A program made the translations under genes and the position numbers. Under the pieces are notes generated by a model. It saw only the letters and a program-made list of their open reading frames with translations. It was not told the origin of the DNA and searched no databases. Shown here piece after piece: positions 45,905 through 56,823 of a DNA stretch of 64,000 bases. Numbering within the stretch: the first letter of the stretch is position 1; each line of letters begins with the position of its first letter. Origin of the DNA: an uncultured Acidobacteriota bacterium (GTDB taxonomy: Bacteria > Acidobacteriota > Blastocatellia > RBC074); the NCBI GenBank assembly GCA_902825875.1, contig CADECP010000004.1, forward strand, positions 1 to 64,000, given 5' to 3'.

Positions 45905-47977
45905 TTAGTTGGACTCCAGAGTCAGGTTTTGCCACCCATCAACCGAAGCGCGCCAACCGTTGGGAACCAGCGTCGTTGAACCGTATTCGACCACGATGGC
46001 CGGAGCGGCGAAGTAGGCTCCGGGCAGCAGGTTTTCGCGGTCAAAGACGGCGGCTTTGCGGCGTTTGTCGCCCAGCCAAATCAAAGTTTCGCGGTCGGGT
46101 TTGGCTTTGTAGCGGCGAAAGGATTTTTCCTGTTTCAGTTTCGGTTTGTCTGTCACGCCGATGGCGCGCAAACGAATGCTGACGATTTCGACGGCTCGAT
46201 GTTCGTCGGCGTGGCCATAACGTTCACGATGCGTTTGATGAAATTGGCTGACAGCATCGGCGTCCGCCGTGACTTCCAATTCAAACGATTGGCCGCGATA
46301 ACGCATCGCCAGCAATCGAACTAGATTGGTTTGCTCCGGCGCAAAGCCTTCGGCGCGCAAATCCGCTTTGGCCAGTTTTTCCATTGCGGCGAATTCGCGT
46401 TCAATGCGGCGAGGTAATTTCGATTGGTCGCCAGACTTAGCTGTTTCAATCGTCAGCATGACTGTGCGCGAATAATCTTTGACCACATCCGCCAGCAAAA
46501 CTCCCAACGCTGAAAATGCTCCAGGAAAAGACGGAATCAGCACTCGCGGAATCTTCAACGCCGAAGCCAGTGCCGCCGCGTGCAATCCGCCTGCTCCACC
46601 AAAACTGACCATCGAAAATCGTCGCGGATCGTGGCCGCGTTCGACCGAAACCAATCGAAGCGCTTGTTCCATGTTGGCGTTGGCGACGCGAATGACGCCG
46701 AGCGCCGCTGCTTCGCGCGTGACCAGTTTGGACGAAGCGCGCGACATATCTTCGGCCAGACGATCCAACACGGCAGCGGCTCGAAATTCGTCCAAAGCCA
46801 TTTCGCCTGCCAGCAATCCGCCTCCGGCGAATCTGCCTAAAACCAAATTGGCATCGGTCACGGTTGGTCTGGTTCCGAAACCGTAACAAGCCGGGCCAGG
46901 GTCTGCTCCGGCGGATTCGGGGCCGACGCGCAAAGCTCCGCCTTCGTCCACGTAAGCAATCGAGCCTCCACCAGCGCCGACAGTGTGAATGTCGAGCACA
47001 GGCACGGCAACGGGCAAGCCGGTAATTTGAGCTTCGTTGGTAGTGCGGGCTTCGCCTTTGCACAAGGCGACATCGGTTGAAGTCCCGCCCATATCAAAGG
47101 TGATGATGTCGCCGATGTCTGCCAGTTCGGCCACTCGCATGGCTGCGACGACTCCGCCAGCCGGGCCAGAAAGGATTGTTCGCACAGGTTCGCGCGCGGC
47201 GATTTCGGCGGAAATCGAACCGCCGGACGATTGCATAATTCGCAGCCGCGTTTCGTCCTGACGGCGGAGTTTGCGTTTCAAACCTTCGGTCAATTCGCTC
47301 AGGTAATGACTGACTTTCGGAGCCAGATAAGCGTTGATGACGACCGTCGAAGTTCGTTCAAACTCGCGGTATTCGGGCAGGATTTTGTGCGAAACCGACA
47401 CCGGCACGCCGAGCGGTTCCAGCGCATCGGCGATCCGTTTTTCGTGATCGGCGTTGGCAAAGGAAAACAGCAACGAAACGGCGATGGATTCGACTTCGGC
47501 GAGTTTCAGCTTTTTGACCAGCGCAGCCAGTTCGCGTTGTGTCAGTGATTGAATGACGCTGGCGTCGGCGGCGATACGTTCTTTGACTCCGAATCGTAAT
47601 TCAGTGGGAACCAGCGGCGCGGGACGAACGACCGACAGGTTGTACAAATCCGGTCTGGCCTGCCGACCGATTTCGATGACATCTTCAAAACCGGCGGTCG
47701 TCACCAAAGCTGTGCGCGCGCCTTTGCGTTCCAGCAAAGCGTTGGTGGCGACGGTCGTGCCGTGAACGATTTCGGTTTGCGCGTCTTCGATCTGGTCAAG
47801 TTGATCCAGCGCGTAATCCAACCCGGTCAAGATGGCTTGGGCTGGCGCGCGCGGCGTCGAAGGAATTTTGAAAGAAATCTGGTGATGTTTGAACGCGACG
47901 ATGAAGTCGGTGAAGGTTCCGCCCGTGTCCACGCCAATGCGAAGCTGTTGAGGAATCGGCCTGGATCGTCTGGTCAT
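45905..47977 (-). CDS. hyuA: Hydantoinase/oxoprolinase subunit A
   Basis: A 690-residue ATP-dependent hydantoinase / 5-oxoprolinase A subunit. These enzymes open cyclic amides such as N-methylhydantoin, 5-oxoproline or, in related forms, carboxylate acetone. The N-terminal signature IGVDTGGTFTDFIV is at about 12-25, the central actin-like ATPase segment FDMGGTSTDVAL near 292, and GAGGGSIAYVD follows. Length matches the family. No B subunit (hyuB) gene is in the window. It overlaps rapZ by four bases, an odd partner for the lpt-rpoN-type operon. Confidence 0.92.
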   Translation of the reverse strand: MTRRSRPIPQQLRIGVDTGGTFTDFIVAFKHHQISFKIPSTPRAPAQAILTGLDYALDQLDQIEDAQTEIVHGTTVATNALLERKGARTALVTTAGFEDVIEIGRQARPDLYNLSVVRPAPLVPTELRFGVKERIAADASVIQSLTQRELAALVKKLKLAEVESIAVSLLFSFANADHEKRIADALEPLGVPVSVSHKILPEYREFERTSTVVINAYLAPKVSHYLSELTEGLKRKLRRQDETRLRIMQSSGGSISAEIAAREPVRTILSGPAGGVVAAMRVAELADIGDIITFDMGGTSTDVALCKGEARTTNEAQITGLPVAVPVLDIHTVGAGGGSIAYVDEGGALRVGPESAGADPGPACYGFGTRPTVTDANLVLGRFAGGGLLAGEMALDEFRAAAVLDRLAEDMSRASSKLVTREAAALGVIRVANANMEQALRLVSVERGHDPRRFSMVSFGGAGGLHAAALASALKIPRVLIPSFPGAFSALGVLLADVVKDYSRTVMLTIETAKSGDQSKLPRRIEREFAAMEKLAKADLRAEGFAPEQTNLVRLLAMRYRGQSFELEVTADADAVSQFHQTHRERYGHADEHRAVEIVSIRLRAIGVTDKPKLKQEKSFRRYKAKPDRETLIWLGDKRRKAAVFDRENLLPGAYFAAPAIVVEYGSTTLVPNGWRASVDGWQNLTLESN

Positions 47978-48834
47978 TTCTTCACGTCTCGATGAGTCAC
48001 GCGCGCCCGAAAGCCTTCGCGGTTCAGGTGTTGGTTCAGTGCGTTGGCTATGGCAACTGAACGGTGTTTGCCGCCCGTGCAGCCGATGGCGACGGTGACG
48101 TAGCTTTTGCCCTCGCGTTGGTAAAGCGGCATCAGGTAATCCAGCATTTCGCGGAAGCGGCGAGTGGTTTCAACGGCTTCGTCGTTTTTTTCCAGGTATT
48201 CAATGACCGGCTGGTCGTTGCCGGTCAGTTCGCGCAACTCCGGCACGAAATACGGATTTGGTAAAAAGCGAACATCGAACAGCAAATCGGCATCCAGCGG
48301 AACTCCGTATTTGAACCCAAAACTGACAACGGTGATGTCCGTCTGGTTTTCGGCGCTTTCCGGCGCGAAACGGGTTTTCAGCCACGAACGCAAGCTGTGA
48401 ACATTGTGGTCAGAGGTGTCAATTACGACATCGGCCAATGTGCGAATCGGTTCCAGGCGTTTACGTTCTTCGCTGATGGATTCCAGCACGCGGCCTTCGC
48501 CGAGCGGATGCGGGCGGCGCGTTTCGCTGTATCGGCGCTGCAAAACCGAATCCGAAGCTTCCAGAAACAACACGGTCGTTTCCAGATCGCCGCGCGCGCG
48601 AAGTTGAGCGTACACCTGCGGAAAGTCTTTCAGAAATTCGCCTTCGCGGATGTTCAAACCGAGCGCGGCTCGCGTGACGCCGAATTCCTTGCGTTCGAAA
48701 AGCTGGACAAAGCTGGGGATCAACTGCACCGGCAAATTGTCCACGCAAAAATACCCCAGGTCTTCAAAGACGTTCATTGCCGAAGACATTCCGGAGCCGC
48801 TTAAACCGGTGATGATGAGGAGTTGAGGAGTCAT
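47974..48834 (-). CDS. rapZ: RNase adapter protein RapZ
   Basis: A 286-residue member of the RapZ/YvcJ family, nucleotide-binding proteins that in Gammaproteobacteria steer RNase E to the small RNA GlmZ. The order matches: P-loop region with FEDLGYFCVDNLP (about 21-33), the segment SFGFKYGVPLDADLLFDVRFLPNP, and the C-terminal IGCTGGKHRSVAIANAL motif. Oddity: the P-loop reads GLSGSGMSS, with Met16 where the Walker Lys should be. The gene stop overlaps the hyuA start. It sits after hpf and rpoN as in the classical lpt-rpoN operon. Confidence 0.92.
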   Translation of the reverse strand: MTPQLLIITGLSGSGMSSAMNVFEDLGYFCVDNLPVQLIPSFVQLFERKEFGVTRAALGLNIREGEFLKDFPQVYAQLRARGDLETTVLFLEASDSVLQRRYSETRRPHPLGEGRVLESISEERKRLEPIRTLADVVIDTSDHNVHSLRSWLKTRFAPESAENQTDITVVSFGFKYGVPLDADLLFDVRFLPNPYFVPELRELTGNDQPVIEYLEKNDEAVETTRRFREMLDYLMPLYQREGKSYVTVAIGCTGGKHRSVAIANALNQHLNREGFRARVTHRDVKK

Positions 48835-48836
48835 AA

Positions 48837-48925
48837 ACAGTTCACAGTTCGCCGCTCACAGTTCACAGTTCATTTGTGCGGAAAGCGACAGCACTGTGAA
48901 CCGTGAACCGTGAACGGCGAACTGT
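48837..48925. repeat. Word-repeat hairpin between hpf and rapZ
   Basis: The gap is filled by an imperfect hairpin built from CACAGTTCA words (left arm) and GTGAACCGTGAAC words (right arm); both ends share an exact AACAGTTC/GAACTGTT pair. Confidence 0.75.
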
Positions 48926-48926
48926 T

Positions 48927-49460
48927 TTAAGGTTCAATCAAGCCGTAATTGCCGTCTTTGCGTTTGTAAATCACGCCGATGCGGTCGGTTTCGGAATCGC
49001 GGAAAACCAGAAATTGGTCAGCTGATTCCTGCACGCTCAGCACGGCTTCTTCGGGCGTCATCGGTTTGATCGAATATCGCCGCGACCGAATGATGCGCGG
49101 CGTGTCTTTTTCCGGTTCCACCGGCGGTAACGGACTTGGCGCAACGGCTTTGGCCGGTTTGGCGTGATGCGACCGGTCAATGATCTTGCCTTTGAGTTTG
49201 ATCGCCTGCTTGTTGATCTTATCAATTGCCTGCAAGGCCGACGCATACATGTCTGTGGTGTCGGCTTTGCTTGTTAAGGAACGTTCGTGCCAGTTGACGA
49301 CGATTTCGGCAACGTGGCGATGATGTCTGCCCACGGTCAGAATCACGTGTGCCTGACTGGCTCCGTTGAGCAGTGTGTCGAGCTTTTTGAAATGATCGTT
49401 GATGTGTTTTTTGATTGCGGGCGAGATGGTGAAATTACGTCCTGTGTATTCTATTTTCAT
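48927..49460 (-). CDS. hpf: Long-form ribosome hibernation promoting factor
   Basis: A 177-residue HPF/RaiA protein. The first 105 residues are the ribosome-binding domain ([16 protein letters not shown], then [10 protein letters not shown] and [14 protein letters not shown]). A Pro-rich linker and a C-terminal dimerisation domain of about 55 residues ([21 protein letters not shown], then [16 protein letters not shown]) mark the long form, which dimerises 70S ribosomes into 100S particles. RBS AAGGAG precedes the start. It follows rpoN in the same operon. Confidence 0.95.
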   Translation of the reverse strand: MKIEYTGRNFTISPAIKKHINDHFKKLDTLLNGASQAHVILTVGRHHRHVAEIVVNWHERSLTSKADTTDMYASALQAIDKINKQAIKLKGKIIDRSHHAKPAKAVAPSPLPPVEPEKDTPRIIRSRRYSIKPMTPEEAVLSVQESADQFLVFRDSETDRIGVIYKRKDGNYGLIEP

Positions 49461-49483
49461 CCCAATGCTCCTTTTTCAAGAAT

Positions 49484-51121
49484 TCAAACTACCTGCCGCC
49501 GTTCGCGCGAACCGGCGATTTTCATCTGGTCGCGGTATTTGGCGATGGTGCGACGCGAAAGCTTTTGACCCTCTTTGGCCAGAATGTCGGCAATCTGGTC
49601 GTCGGTCATCGGCGAACGCGGGTCTTCGGCTTCGATCATCTTTTTGATTTTCAGTTTGATGATGCGAGTCGAAACTTCTTCGCCGTCGTCATTGGTCATG
49701 CCTTCGGTGAAGAATCGGCGGAGTTCGATGACGCCTTGTGGGGTGTGGGCGTACTTTCCATTGACGACACGCGAAATGGTGGACAGGTGCATGCCGATGT
49801 CTTCGGAAATATCTTTCAGCATCATCGGTTTGATGTGTTCGACACCTTGGTCCAGAAAATCGCGCTGGCGTTCGACAATTCGTTCGCAAACTTTGTAAAT
49901 CGTCTGTTTGCGATGTTCGATGTTTTTCAGCAGATCAACCGCAGAACGAACCTTGTCTTTGATGTAATCGCGCGCTTCTTTCGAGGTTTCTTTGTTGTCC
50001 AGCATCTGGCGATATTTGCGGCTGATGCGAAGCTGAGGCAGTCCGTCGTCGTTGAAACGGATTATGTAATCGTCGTCGAATTTTTCGATGTAAACCTCCG
50101 GTTCGACGTAATGCGTCGAAGGCGGAGCGTATTTGCGGCCGGGTTTCGGTTCCAACTGGCGAATCAGCTTCATTTCCAGGGCGATGTTTTCAACCGTCGT
50201 GCTAAGTTCTTTTGCCAGTTCCGGCCATTTGTGATGTTGCAGTTTGTGGAAATGATCGCGGATCAACGTCGCCGCCAGTCGTTCGCCATAACCCAGATAA
50301 TTCAATTGAATCAGCAAACATTCCTGCAAAGTGCGCGCGCCGACTCCGGTCGGGTCAAGCTGTTGAACAATCTTCAACGCCTGTTCCATCGTTTCTGGCG
50401 ACCATTCGCCGAACTGAGCTAGTTCCTCCAACGAAATGTCCACCAAAAATCCATCATCATTCAGATTGCCGATGATGGCTTCGGCGGCGGACTCGACTTC
50501 GGGCGTGGTGATGGTCGTTCGCAATTGCGCGTTCAGATGTTCGGAAAGGTTTGTGCCGGAAGACAGAAACATTTCGAAGCCGGGTTTGTCGTTACCGACT
50601 TCGATTTCGCGGGTGCGATAACCTGGGTCCAGGTAATCTTCAAACGTGGAGCCGAAATCAATTTCGCTGAAAGCATCGCGGTTGCTCAAATCGCCTTCGG
50701 GGATTTCGCCGCCTTCAAAATCCATCGTCTCGCCTGTGGCGACTGATGGTACGGTTTCACCAGCAACGGCATTGAAATCTCCGTTTTCCGAAAACGAATC
50801 TGGCTGATTGAAAGAGCTTTCGCCGGAACTGAACGAATCGAAACCCGGTTCAAAACTGCTCAAAGGATTTTCCGGCAACTCCGCCGCGCCATTCAGACCG
50901 GCACTGGGAGTTTCAGTGTAATCAACGTTCGCCAAATCCGCCGGAATGCTGACTTCTTCGGGTGCCAATTCTTCGAGGATGGGATTTTCGGCCATCTGTT
51001 GCGTGACCAGATCGCTTAGTTCCAGCTTGGTCATCTGCAACATCTCAATGCGCTGGCGCAGTTGTGGAGTCAGCACCAGCCGCTGAGACAAATTGACGTT
51101 TAATGATTGTTTGAACGACAT
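49484..51121 (-). CDS. rpoN: RNA polymerase sigma-54 factor
   Basis: A 545-residue sigma-54, which directs RNA polymerase to -24/-12 promoters and needs an enhancer-binding ATPase. Region I (residues 1-50, [18 protein letters not shown]) is Gln/Leu-rich; region II (60-190) is long and acidic. The core-binding domain includes LQECLLIQL, the HTH reads [14 protein letters not shown], and the RpoN box is [13 protein letters not shown] near the C-terminus. The start at 51121 matches the family lead. The frame is open upstream, but there it is a hairpin repeat. Confidence 0.95.
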   Translation of the reverse strand: MSFKQSLNVNLSQRLVLTPQLRQRIEMLQMTKLELSDLVTQQMAENPILEELAPEEVSIPADLANVDYTETPSAGLNGAAELPENPLSSFEPGFDSFSSGESSFNQPDSFSENGDFNAVAGETVPSVATGETMDFEGGEIPEGDLSNRDAFSEIDFGSTFEDYLDPGYRTREIEVGNDKPGFEMFLSSGTNLSEHLNAQLRTTITTPEVESAAEAIIGNLNDDGFLVDISLEELAQFGEWSPETMEQALKIVQQLDPTGVGARTLQECLLIQLNYLGYGERLAATLIRDHFHKLQHHKWPELAKELSTTVENIALEMKLIRQLEPKPGRKYAPPSTHYVEPEVYIEKFDDDYIIRFNDDGLPQLRISRKYRQMLDNKETSKEARDYIKDKVRSAVDLLKNIEHRKQTIYKVCERIVERQRDFLDQGVEHIKPMMLKDISEDIGMHLSTISRVVNGKYAHTPQGVIELRRFFTEGMTNDDGEEVSTRIIKLKIKKMIEAEDPRSPMTDDQIADILAKEGQKLSRRTIAKYRDQMKIAGSRERRQVV

Positions 51122-51130
51122 ATCGCTTTC

Positions 51131-51222
51131 ATCGGTAGTCAGTAGTCGGTAATCGGTAGTCGGTAATCGGCGGGTAAATTCCAACAACCGACTTCCGATT
51201 ACCGACCACCGACTACCGACTA
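51131..51222. repeat. Word-repeat hairpin between lptB and rpoN
   Basis: The gap is an imperfect hairpin of GTCGGTAATCGGTA words (right arm on coding strand) and their complements. It overlaps the last bases of lptB and ends ten bases before the rpoN start, so it may set rpoN expression. Confidence 0.75.
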
Positions 51223-52017
51223 CATTCTAAACTTCTCTCCCAAATAAACCCGTCTGACTTCAGGATCATCGGTCAAATCGCGCGGCGTGCCGGAACGGAA
51301 CAACTTGCCTTCGCTGATGATGTAGGCGCGATTGGTGATTTCCAGAGCTTCGCGCACATTGTGATCTGTAATCAGAATTCCGATTCCGCGCGACCGCAAT
51401 CGCGCGATGATCTGTTGAATATCGTCAATCGCAATCGGGTCAATTCCCGCAAACGGTTCGTCCAGCAAAACAAACTTTGGTTCCAGCGTCAGCATGCGGG
51501 CGATTTCGGTTCGTCGCCGTTCACCGCCCGAAAGTGCAAAGCCTTTGTTACGGCGAACGTGATTCAAATGGAACTCTTCCAGCAATTGTTCTAATCGCTC
51601 CTGCCGCTGTTCGCGCGTCAGTTCCAGCGTTTCCAAAATCGCCAGAATGTTCTGTTCGACCGTCAATTTGCGAAAGACCGATGCTTCCTGCGGCAGGTAA
51701 CTGATTCCCAACCGCGCTCGTTTGTACAAGGGCAACCGAGTGATTTCCTGATTGCCGAACCAGACACGACCTGCATCCGGTTCTTCCAGTCCGACAACCA
51801 TATAAAACGTAGTCGTTTTGCCCGCTCCGTTCGGCCCCAGCAAACCCACGATTTCGCCGGGTTGAACGTTGATCGAAACGTCGTTGACGACCGTGCGACG
51901 GCGATACGACTTTTTCAAATTGTCAGCACGCAAAGCGCCGACACCGGTAACGGAAGCTGCAAGAGGAGATGGTTGGCCAGCGTGTTCGATTTGCGGTTCG
52001 ACTGCATCGCTTACCAT
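51220..52017 (-). CDS. lptB: LPS-export ABC transporter ATPase
   Basis: A 265-residue ABC ATPase that powers lipopolysaccharide extraction from the inner membrane with LptF and LptG. Walker A GPNGAGKT is at about 61-68, signature [15 protein letters not shown], Walker [14 protein letters not shown], and H-loop [10 protein letters not shown]. The segment [21 protein letters not shown] is typical of LptB rather than LivG. A 28-residue N-terminal extension precedes the domain. RBS AGGAGG lies six bases before the ATG. It lies between the LptC/A-type gene and rpoN; lptFG are not in the window. Confidence 0.94.
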   Translation of the reverse strand: MVSDAVEPQIEHAGQPSPLAASVTGVGALRADNLKKSYRRRTVVNDVSINVQPGEIVGLLGPNGAGKTTTFYMVVGLEEPDAGRVWFGNQEITRLPLYKRARLGISYLPQEASVFRKLTVEQNILAILETLELTREQRQERLEQLLEEFHLNHVRRNKGFALSGGERRRTEIARMLTLEPKFVLLDEPFAGIDPIAIDDIQQIIARLRSRGIGILITDHNVREALEITNRAYIISEGKLFRSGTPRDLTDDPEVRRVYLGEKFRM

Positions 52018-52146
52018 TTCCCGACCTCCTGCTGCATCAGAAACCTTTCCATTGTTGAAACTCGTAAGTGGAACTTCGCTGAACTTCGCGCTGAACTTCG
52101 TGTGCCTACGCTCTGAAGAAGCGGATTTGGGTAAGGGGACAGCAGC

Positions 52147-54474
52147 TCAATTTTGCCCATTCTGTATGCGATGAGTGGTTTTTACACGCTTTTTGCTGCC
52201 GCTTTCACTACCGGCTTCGATCCTAGCATCGCGTAAATGCAGAGTCAATTTTTCGCTTTTTGTCACGGCTTCGCGCTCTTTGTCTTCGACAACGGCCAGT
52301 TTTCCAGCCGCCGCCGTCAGTATCGCCGTGTCTGTGGCCGCCGTATAAACCACATGATCGCCGGTCGCGCGTCGCGCCGGTTGCGTCATTACCACGTTGT
52401 TCGATGCCGTCAGTTGAACCAGTTTGTGTTTGTCGTCCATCAGCGCATCGGCAACGGCGGAATCAATCTGGTCGGTTCCCTGTTTGATTTTGACTGCGCC
52501 TTCGTAATGCGCCGTGTGGTTCGCGTCGGAGTAAACGATTTTGTCCGCCGTGGCGAACACCGGCACAACTTCTTTGCGATTCTTTTCGACTTCGCGCTCG
52601 AAATCGTAAAACGCCGATTGAGCATTGCCCCAAGCCGTCATCACTTTTTCGCCGTTGTCCAGTTCCATGTTGTCAGCGCGGATGAAATCGCTGTCCTGCC
52701 AGGCGCGAACGTTGCCCGTGTATCGAGCCGCGCCTTCGTTGTGTTTGACCGCCGCACGGTCGGAAACAATCGTCACAGGAGCTTTGTCTTTTTTGAACGG
52801 AGCCGCGCCGCCTGTTTTTTCGCGGCTGTAATACGTCGTGCGGACGCGACCGCGCAAAAAGCTTTCGCCGGTTTCGACGTTGGCGTCAATTTCGTCGGCG
52901 TTGGCGCGCGAAGTCGAATCCCACAACAGCGGTTTGCCGCGCATCGCCACAGTTTGATTCGACGCAGTGTAGATTGCTCGGTCGGCGGTGGCGTTGCGGT
53001 CGGATTCCTTCGATCCGGCGGGGAAGATTTCGATGAACTTCGCGCCGCCTTCGACAGTCAGGTCTTCAATGTCTTGAGTCTGTTCGACCAGATTCGCCGT
53101 CAGTTTTTTGCCTGTAACTGTTCGTTTGGAGCGTTTGGTTTTCTGTTCCAACGGCTCGAATTCGGCAACGGCATTGCCGTCCGCCAGGAAGGTTTTGATC
53201 GCGTTGCCTTTCTGAAAAAAGTCCGCCGTGAATTTTGCCGCGCGAAGTTTTTGCCGGTCGGAAATCGGTTTGACTGTTTTCGGCGTGATGGTCAGCACGG
53301 CGTTTCCGCTGGCTTCGGCGCGAGCCATGTTTACTCCGTCTTCGCGGAATGTGGCGTTGACCGCGTCGGCTTCAATCATTCGTTCCGAAACTTCTTTGGA
53401 ATTCGGCGCGCCTTCGGCGACTTCGATTTTCATCGTGGTGCGACCTTGCGTGACGACTGATTGCAGCAAGCTTTCTTTTTCGCCCGGCGCATAAAAAGCC
53501 TCGATTTTCTCGGCCAGGATTTCGCGCGGCGAATCTTTTTCCAGCGATGTGGCGCGCGCTGTTCCGATAGCGACGGCCAGTTTCAGGTGCTGAACTTCGT
53601 CAAAGTAAAAATCCATATCGCGCGATTGCAATTCCGAAGTCCGAGTTTTTTCCTGCGACTTCAAAAACGAATTGCCGCGCATTTCCACGCGCTCCAGTTT
53701 TTTGGCTTGGGGATTAATGACGCCTGTAATCGAATCGGCGCGGGCGAATTTTTCGCCTTGCGTGATGGTGGCGTTGCCTTCAAACCGTGCGACGCCTTGC
53801 TGTTCGGCGTAGCTGGCTTTGTCGCTTCGCATTTCGACAGGCTGCCCATTTTTCTTCTTCGGGTCTTTGGGATTGGGCGTGGTGGCCGGCGTAGCGACAA
53901 TCCGCGCTTCTTTCCACAAACTCAACAAATGATCTTTGGCCTGGAGTTGAGCGCCAACCGACGAACCGTTGATTTCTCCGTGTTTGAATTGCACGGCGAC
54001 ATCTGTGTTGGCGATTTCGGATTTCTGATCGTAATTGAGCTTTTCGCTGGTGACTTCCAATCCGTCGCTGCTGGTGACGACGACGTTGGTTTCAAACGTC
54101 ACCAGATTCTGAGCCGGCGTGTATTCGCCGCGTTCGGAAGTGATGCGAACAGTTTTAGGTTTGCTGTCTTTTTGAATTTCGCCAAAAGCCGTCAGGTCAA
54201 CTTTTTCCATTTCGTGGCGTCCGTCGTCAAACGCCGTGTCCACTGCCGCTCGCAATCTGTATTTTTCGCGGCCTTTGTCGTCCATCACCACGCTTTCATA
54301 CCCTTCGACGCGCGAAGTCACATTGGCCTTGAGTTTGGCTTCGGCCTTCACAGGGCCGGGCGGAACCGGACGCCTTCGCGCACGAATGAATGCCGTCACG
54401 ATGACGGCGATGGTGGCCACCAAAAGTATCAGGGAAAGCGCGCGCCCTATCGCAGGAAGTTTCTCTTTCAGCAT
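52147..54474 (-). CDS. LptC/LptA-like LPS transport protein, fused
   Basis: A 775-residue protein with one N-terminal membrane helix (about 11-32) and an LptC-like domain (about 45-190, [20 protein letters not shown] then [12 protein letters not shown]). A long series of OstA/LptA-type beta repeats follows to the C-terminus: [37 protein letters not shown], and [18 protein letters not shown]. Such repeats form the periplasmic bridge carrying LPS to LptD. Typical LptC and LptA are each about 190 residues; here the bridge appears in one polypeptide with extra repeats. It heads the operon, 129 bp before lptB. The start at 54474 is chosen for the helix position. Confidence 0.88.
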   Translation of the reverse strand: MLKEKLPAIGRALSLILLVATIAVIVTAFIRARRRPVPPGPVKAEAKLKANVTSRVEGYESVVMDDKGREKYRLRAAVDTAFDDGRHEMEKVDLTAFGEIQKDSKPKTVRITSERGEYTPAQNLVTFETNVVVTSSDGLEVTSEKLNYDQKSEIANTDVAVQFKHGEINGSSVGAQLQAKDHLLSLWKEARIVATPATTPNPKDPKKKNGQPVEMRSDKASYAEQQGVARFEGNATITQGEKFARADSITGVINPQAKKLERVEMRGNSFLKSQEKTRTSELQSRDMDFYFDEVQHLKLAVAIGTARATSLEKDSPREILAEKIEAFYAPGEKESLLQSVVTQGRTTMKIEVAEGAPNSKEVSERMIEADAVNATFREDGVNMARAEASGNAVLTITPKTVKPISDRQKLRAAKFTADFFQKGNAIKTFLADGNAVAEFEPLEQKTKRSKRTVTGKKLTANLVEQTQDIEDLTVEGGAKFIEIFPAGSKESDRNATADRAIYTASNQTVAMRGKPLLWDSTSRANADEIDANVETGESFLRGRVRTTYYSREKTGGAAPFKKDKAPVTIVSDRAAVKHNEGAARYTGNVRAWQDSDFIRADNMELDNGEKVMTAWGNAQSAFYDFEREVEKNRKEVVPVFATADKIVYSDANHTAHYEGAVKIKQGTDQIDSAVADALMDDKHKLVQLTASNNVVMTQPARRATGDHVVYTAATDTAILTAAAGKLAVVEDKEREAVTKSEKLTLHLRDARIEAGSESGSKKRVKTTHRIQNGQN

Positions 54475-54715
54475 AATAATGACAACTGCACCTCTCAGAA
54501 TGATGGCCGGATTATAGCACTCCGACCGGTCGTGATTCCCAACCAACGCCAACTGAACGAGGAGGTCAAAGGTTTATGCAAACAGCGTGATATAGCCTCA
54601 TCAAATCATCAAAGCCGTCAACGGTGCGATGGCCAGCGAATGGAAAATCGAAAAATACAAACTCAACCCGATTTGAAACCGAAGAAGTTTGAAAAGAAGT
54701 AACTCTGCCGGAACG

Positions 54716-54770
54716 GAAAAACGGCGCGACCGGTGAACAATCTTTGCCGGTCGCGCCGTTTTCTTTTTTC
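54716..54770. terminator. Terminator after the BlaR1-type gene
   Basis: A 16-bp stem (AAACGGCGCGACCGG with CCGGTCGCGCCGTTT) flanked by A and T runs on both sides. It ends the leftward BlaR1/BlaI transcript. The rest of the 54553-54785 gap has no supported gene; it also contains the promoter for the LptC/A operon. Confidence 0.85.
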
Positions 54771-54785
54771 GCAATCGTTCAGCCG

Positions 54786-56795
54786 TCAATTCGACTTGTC
54801 ATAAAGACTAAAACTGAACTGAAGTTTGCCACGCACGCTGACCGGTTGGCCGTCTTTCACCGCTGGTTTGAACTGAACGGTTTTCGCGGCTTCAATTGCC
54901 GCTTCGGTCAAACCGTGCGGCAAACCGCGCTCGACTCTGATGTCGCGTACGACTCCGTCAGCGCCAAATACCAGACTTAATTCGACAGAGCCTTCGACTT
55001 TTTGATCGCGCGCTTCTTTGGTGTATTTCGCGCGTGCGAAGTAAGTAATTTTCGGGCGTGATTCTGCGGTCATCGGTTGGACTGACTGATTTTGATCTTT
55101 GTCATCCTGCAGGTTTTGGTTGCGACTGAACGACAACACGAACTTGTCGGGAGCAGTCCATTGCCGGGTCATTTTGGTCAGCTTTCTGTTTTTGTTGTCG
55201 CCTTCTTCGACCCAATCCATTGCTGTTTCGCCTTCGAACTGCACGCCAACCAGATAGAGGCGAAAGGCGCTCAAATGATCCGACAGTTCCAGCCCGTTGG
55301 ATTGTTCGGCGATCGGGAACGCGGAGCGAAGAATCAACATTCGCGGATTGTCGGCAGAAACTTCGGCTTTAGAAAACAGCGCAACCTTTCGATTTCCCCA
55401 AAGCGCAACGTTCATGTAGTTAAAGGCGATTTCAGCGATTGGCCGATCACCTTGATTCAGCAGATGCGCTTCCAGCGTTAACTCGCGCCTGCTTTCTGAA
55501 ACATGACTGGCCAAGTTGGATTGAACTCGACCACCGACGGTCATTTTGGCTTGCGTGATCAAGAGCGGAAATTCCGGCGCGTTTTCAAAAGGCAAATCAA
55601 ACGTGACCGTATCTTGCTTGGTTGAGGTTGTTGAATTGAGTTTTTGGCTCGATTTCGGAGTCGGCGTCGAAACCGCTTTTGCCAAAAGCTCGGCGGCGGC
55701 TTCGGGTGACAATGCCGTAGCCAACGCGCTTTGGAATTCCGGCGGCATTGGCAGCTTGGCGGCTTGAGCGTTTCCACCGGCCAGCCAGCTTCCGACAATC
55801 GCTGCGACAAACAATCCGCCGCAGATTACGCCAGTCGTCAATCGGTTGACCATTGATCGTTCGGTTTGGTGTTTGGTGTTCAGCATGAGTTTTATTCTCC
55901 TGTTCAGATTGGAGCCGGTAACGCGCGAAACGCCCGCTACCGGCCAGCCCAGGCCGTGTTGCACGACCTTCCACAAACCGGCGGCGTAGCTTTCAGCCGT
56001 TCCGCCGTAACGAAGCGCTTTTTCGTCGCACATCAATTCGCTTTCGCTCAGCAGCTTTCGATCAATCAGCCAAACCAGCGGGTGAAACCAGAGCAGGCAA
56101 CACACGGTCATCTGAATCGTGCTGAGCAAATTGTCGCGCTGTTTGATGTGAATTAGTTCGTGAGCCAGCACCGCCGACAGCTCCTGGTCATTCAGCCGTT
56201 CGATCAGACCGAGCGGCAAAACGATTTTTGGTCGCAGAATTCCCAACAAGCCCGGCTCGACGATCTTTGCCGAAACAATCAACGGAATCCGGCTGGAACC
56301 CCCTAGCTCACGTTTTAGCTCGGCGAAGATTTCCAACGCTCGTCCTGTTGTTTCAGCCGAATCCGTTTTCAACCGACGAACAAGTCGCCATCGCCGCATT
56401 TGCCAGTGCAGGAAAACCAGCATCGCTCCCGCCAGCCAAACCAGCGTCAACAGGCAATAAAGTTCCCCGTGTGTGGTTGCTGAGGCGGTGACGGTCAACG
56501 GCTCAACGGTTTCGAGAAGGATCAGCGCGTCAATCGAAAATTCCGCCATCACGGTTTCAGTGCGCGAAAACTGAACGCCGAGTTTGCCAAACGCCCAAGC
56601 CAGCAACGTTGCTGGTAACAAAAACTTCAGCATTGCCAGCGACCAGGCGGTATGTCGTGCCAGCGGGGAAGCCTGTCGCAACAGCAGCATCGCCGCCCAA
56701 ACCAACAATACGAACAGCGTTGCTTGCCAAAGATGGTTGATCGCCAACGGCCAGAACCATTGCGACCATTCAGCCCAAACGTTATGCCAGGTCAT
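54786..56795 (-). CDS. BlaR1/MecR1-type M56 sensor protease with TonB C-terminus
   Basis: A 669-residue membrane sensor. Helices lie at about 15-35, 40-60 and 110-130. The M56 zinc protease motif HELIHIKQRD starts near residue 212, with ESELMCDEKAL downstream. Then comes another helix near residue 320, a periplasmic region, and a C-terminal TonB-like domain (about 590-669, EGSVELSLVFGADGVVRDIRV). The classic BlaR1 penicillin-binding sensor domain is absent, replaced by an unknown domain plus the TonB module, so the ligand is not necessarily a beta-lactam. It is encoded next to a BlaI-type repressor, which it would cleave. RBS AAGGAG. Confidence 0.9.
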   Translation of the reverse strand: MTWHNVWAEWSQWFWPLAINHLWQATLFVLLVWAAMLLLRQASPLARHTAWSLAMLKFLLPATLLAWAFGKLGVQFSRTETVMAEFSIDALILLETVEPLTVTASATTHGELYCLLTLVWLAGAMLVFLHWQMRRWRLVRRLKTDSAETTGRALEIFAELKRELGGSSRIPLIVSAKIVEPGLLGILRPKIVLPLGLIERLNDQELSAVLAHELIHIKQRDNLLSTIQMTVCCLLWFHPLVWLIDRKLLSESELMCDEKALRYGGTAESYAAGLWKVVQHGLGWPVAGVSRVTGSNLNRRIKLMLNTKHQTERSMVNRLTTGVICGGLFVAAIVGSWLAGGNAQAAKLPMPPEFQSALATALSPEAAAELLAKAVSTPTPKSSQKLNSTTSTKQDTVTFDLPFENAPEFPLLITQAKMTVGGRVQSNLASHVSESRRELTLEAHLLNQGDRPIAEIAFNYMNVALWGNRKVALFSKAEVSADNPRMLILRSAFPIAEQSNGLELSDHLSAFRLYLVGVQFEGETAMDWVEEGDNKNRKLTKMTRQWTAPDKFVLSFSRNQNLQDDKDQNQSVQPMTAESRPKITYFARAKYTKEARDQKVEGSVELSLVFGADGVVRDIRVERGLPHGLTEAAIEAAKTVQFKPAVKDGQPVSVRGKLQFSFSLYDKSN

Positions 56796-56823
56796 AATTT
56801 GTGACTCCTTTTTGCCGTCGGTT

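Noticed and set aside
54601..54789. 62-codon leftward ORF after the BlaR1-type gene
   Set aside because: It contains the terminator hairpin and has no RBS.
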